NCBI GenBank assembly: GCA_945643635.1
Contig: CALZFC010000030.1
Location: 2,225,001-2,289,000, forward strand
DNA: 64,000 bases
Direction: 5' to 3'
DNA from: Allodiplogaster sudhausi
Lineage: Eukaryota; Nematoda; Chromadorea; Rhabditida; Diplogasteridae
In this document: piece by piece, positions 61,738-64,000 of the stretch
How positions within the stretch are numbered: position 1 is the stretch's first letter
Layout: the number at the start of each line of letters is the position of its first letter
The notes under the pieces: generated by a model
Database searches by the model: none
Told to the model about the DNA's origin: nothing
What the model saw: only the letters and a program-made list of their open reading frames with translations
Position numbers and translations under genes: made by a program

Positions 61738-62394
61738 AGTTCCCTGATTTTCGCTCAAGTTCGTTTTTTTATGATAAGTGATTTTTGCTCAACATTTTTT
61801 CAAATGAGATAAAGATAGGATTCAAACGACAGAGCATTTGTCGCCCTTGCTTAGTTGTGATGCATCGAGCGGGAGAAGGTTGGGTGGAAGAAGTGGAAGG
61901 AGGAGGCGAACGCGACAGGGAAGGAGGTGAAGGGGAAGGAGTTGAAGACACCGAAGAAGCCGCAGAAGAAGAGGAAGAAGAGTACGCGACCAAACGGGCA
62001 CGCTTGGCTCCGTTAGAGAGAGGAGTACTCATGGTCAGCGGATTGAGGTACAATGATTTTGCTAGCAAGAAGATGTCGCCTTGACGGTTCTCGGTTCTCT
62101 CGTTTGTAGACAATTTGCAGTCAAAATAACATAGTGCGAATAGCAATTACTACTGTTGGCCGTTTAAGCGCCTTTTAATTGCTGGAATTATTAAGTGCAA
62201 ACTGTAATTAGGTTATTCGGCAATGTTCGCACTTCTTATCCGCTTTCAGGATGCACTAGTCAAAAAAAAAATTTTTTTTTTTGAGCAAAAATCACTTACC
62301 ATACAAAAGACTTGAGCGAAAATCATCAACTGTTGAAAAAATTTTGAGCGAAAATCATTTGAGCGATAATCATTTGAGCGGAAATCAGGACACC
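61738..62394. mobile_element. MITE with 9-bp target duplication
   Basis: 657 bp. Left end AGTTCCCTGATTTTCGCTCA; complement of right end GGTGTCCTGATTTCCGCTCA. Flanked by the 9-bp repeat CGACACATG at 61729-61737 and 62395-62403. TTGAGCGAAAATCA is repeated several times near both ends, as subterminal motifs. A 9-bp duplication suggests a Mutator-like element. It lies immediately 5' (gene sense) of the first recognised Ran-like exon. Confidence 0.8.
61855..62031 (-). CDS. Ser/Pro-rich open frame inside the MITE
   Basis: ATG at 62031 in good context (GACCATGA), then MSTPLSNGAKRARLVAYSS and a Ser/Pro-rich stretch. It could be a captured exon or an upstream Ran-like exon, but no donor gives the phase 2 needed for an obvious join. 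Function unknown. Confidence 0.3.
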
Positions 62395-62403
62395 CGACAC
62401 ATG

Positions 62404-63613
62404 TCATTCAGTACTGAAACAGTGCCAGTCACTGACCAGGGAATGGTCAGAAACCCTAAATTCCAAAAATTCCGGGTTTTTGCATGTGAATAGAACATGA
62501 TGTGGGATGCTAAGGTAAGGAACAATTAGTCACCAAATCCTCCTAGAAAACATTTTATATCCATTTAAAGATTCATGTCGATCTCATTCATCTATGAGAT
62601 CACCACATTAATATATATGTGCTAGACTATAAAAACATGACAAAGTGGCACAGTGGGTCTCTCTCTCTCTCTCATCCCAAGAAGTTCCGCTTCCTTCCTG
62701 CCCTACCCAAATTCACATGCGAAATGGCATTCGCGTACTATTCCAAGAGCAAAGAGAGTGTATGCAGTGTCTCGCTCAAAGCTCTTTTGCAGACGAGCGT
62801 TCAAGACAGAGGACTTTTTTTAATGTCTTCTCTTCTGATCATCGGGCGCATTTTGCGTCCAGTAAAATTTGTTTCTTTTTTTAATATGAAATAAGTAGAG
62901 TCTGCGAGCTTGAGAAAAATAGAGAGATGAGATAGCGAGAGAAAGAGCGAAGCAAGAGAAGAAGAGGGAGAGACATTTTTATCCTTGTATTTGCTCCGTC
63001 TATATATTCAAATCCAGGGACTACCACCAGCTCGCAGATCTTCTTCTACCTAAGGTAAGAGGGTTCTAGGCAGATCAGGAGTCACCTTTTCGAACTGGAA
63101 GAACTGGATGCTCGACGTGTGTGATTTCTTGCATTCCCTCCACTCTTTGCGCTCCTTTTCTCTCGCTCTCTCTTTCTCCCTCTGGCTCTCTTTCTCTTGC
63201 TCTCACTCTTTCTCTCCCTCTCTCGCTCTCTCTCTCTCTCTCTCTGTGGCTCACTCTCGCTCTCGCTCTCACTTTCTCTCTCTCTCTCTCTCTATCTTGC
63301 TCTCTCTCTCTGGCTCTCTCTCTCTCTCTCGCTCTCACTTTCTTTTTTTCTCTCTCTCTATCTCTCTCTCTCTCTCTCGCTACATATCTTGCCTAGCACT
63401 CCCGACTACGGTAGGCGTGGTAGATTCTGAATTCTCTGACCCTGGCCAGCCGGCCCGCCTCCTCCAGCCAATAGCAGTCATTTCGTATGCGTGAGAAGAT
63501 TCACGAAAAAGATTTCTTAGCCAGCACTTGGATTCATCTAACAATTCGGGAAAGTGGCCAGGGGAGCCATGAAGGTACAATGAGTGGGTTGGGATAGCAC
63601 AAGAGACCGAGAG

Positions 63614-63650
<37 letters not shown>

Positions 63651-64000
63651 GAGAGACCAAGAAACCATACTAATTAAGAGTAAACATTCCAGACTATAGC
63701 TCTATCATCTTAATGTTGTACGTACATACATACTAAATATTTCGTAGCTTTGTCCCACTCTTTTCATGCGATAATACTTTGTTATCACTAACCTTATTAT
63801 TCGATAATACTCAGTCCCTCTCTCTCGCACTCTCTCTCTCTCTCTCAATCTTTCTCCCCTATCTCTCTCTCTCCCTCGCACTCTCTCTCTCTCTCAATCT
63901 TTCTCCCCTATCTCTCTCTCTCCCTCGCACTCTCTCTCTCTCAATCTTTCTCCCCCATCTCTCTCTCTCCTTCGCACTCTCTCTCTCTCAATCTTTCTCC
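62404..64000. other. Non-coding, microsatellite-rich right edge
   Basis: Holds a 22-bp match to the long-TIR transposon end at 62436-62457, CT arrays at 63150-63390, a GA array at 63605-63650 and, at 63815-64000, a compound repeat with unit about 47-49 bp (AATCTTTCTCCCCTATCTCT... CCCTCGCACTCT) in four copies. No gene recognised. Confidence 0.6.

Overview
Eukaryotic, metazoan nuclear DNA with dense, short-exon genes. Exons are fairly GC-rich, introns are AT-rich, and (GA)n/(CT)n microsatellites are everywhere. A DUF4139 protein of the type I associate with nematode F37C4.5, the ubiquitous TACAGTA/TACTGTA motif and the compact introns point to a nematode. That placement is inference; the window has no rRNA or mitochondrial marker to confirm it.

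Layout. 1-7737: a CCA-adding tRNA nucleotidyltransferase (TRNT1 type, minus strand, 13 exons). It shows signs of decay, and its 5' flank is duplicated at the left edge of the window. 7738-24416: an FBXW7/Cdc4-type F-box/WD40 gene (minus) with an 8.9 kb first recognised intron full of GA/CT repeats. 25873-25993: an orphan coding exon. 27337-44837: a small HP1-like chromodomain gene (minus, 9 exons). Its intron 6 (14.4 kb) is almost entirely higher-order satellite, with a 1.5 kb long-TIR transposon inserted in it; its intron 4 holds a dead LINE. 46180-51130: a DUF4139 protein gene (plus, 11 exons), divergent from the HP1-like gene, with a hAT-type MITE in intron 1. 51131-53955: intergenic, with unrecognised coding-like debris. 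53956-58219: a secreted or membrane leucine-rich-repeat protein (minus, 10 exons). 60360-61675: a divergent Ran GTPase (minus) that has lost the catalytic Gln and the acidic tail. 61738-62394: a MITE with a 9-bp target duplication. The rest is microsatellite.

All gene models were built by hand. Each is supported by consistent intron phase across every junction, except one frame break in TRNT1. The genes form no operon or shared pathway. Two themes stand out. About a fifth of the 3' splice sites inferred here end in AAG or GAG instead of CAG/TAG. Several unrelated tandem-repeat families share a TACAGTA core, and the largest lies inside a gene for a putative heterochromatin protein.
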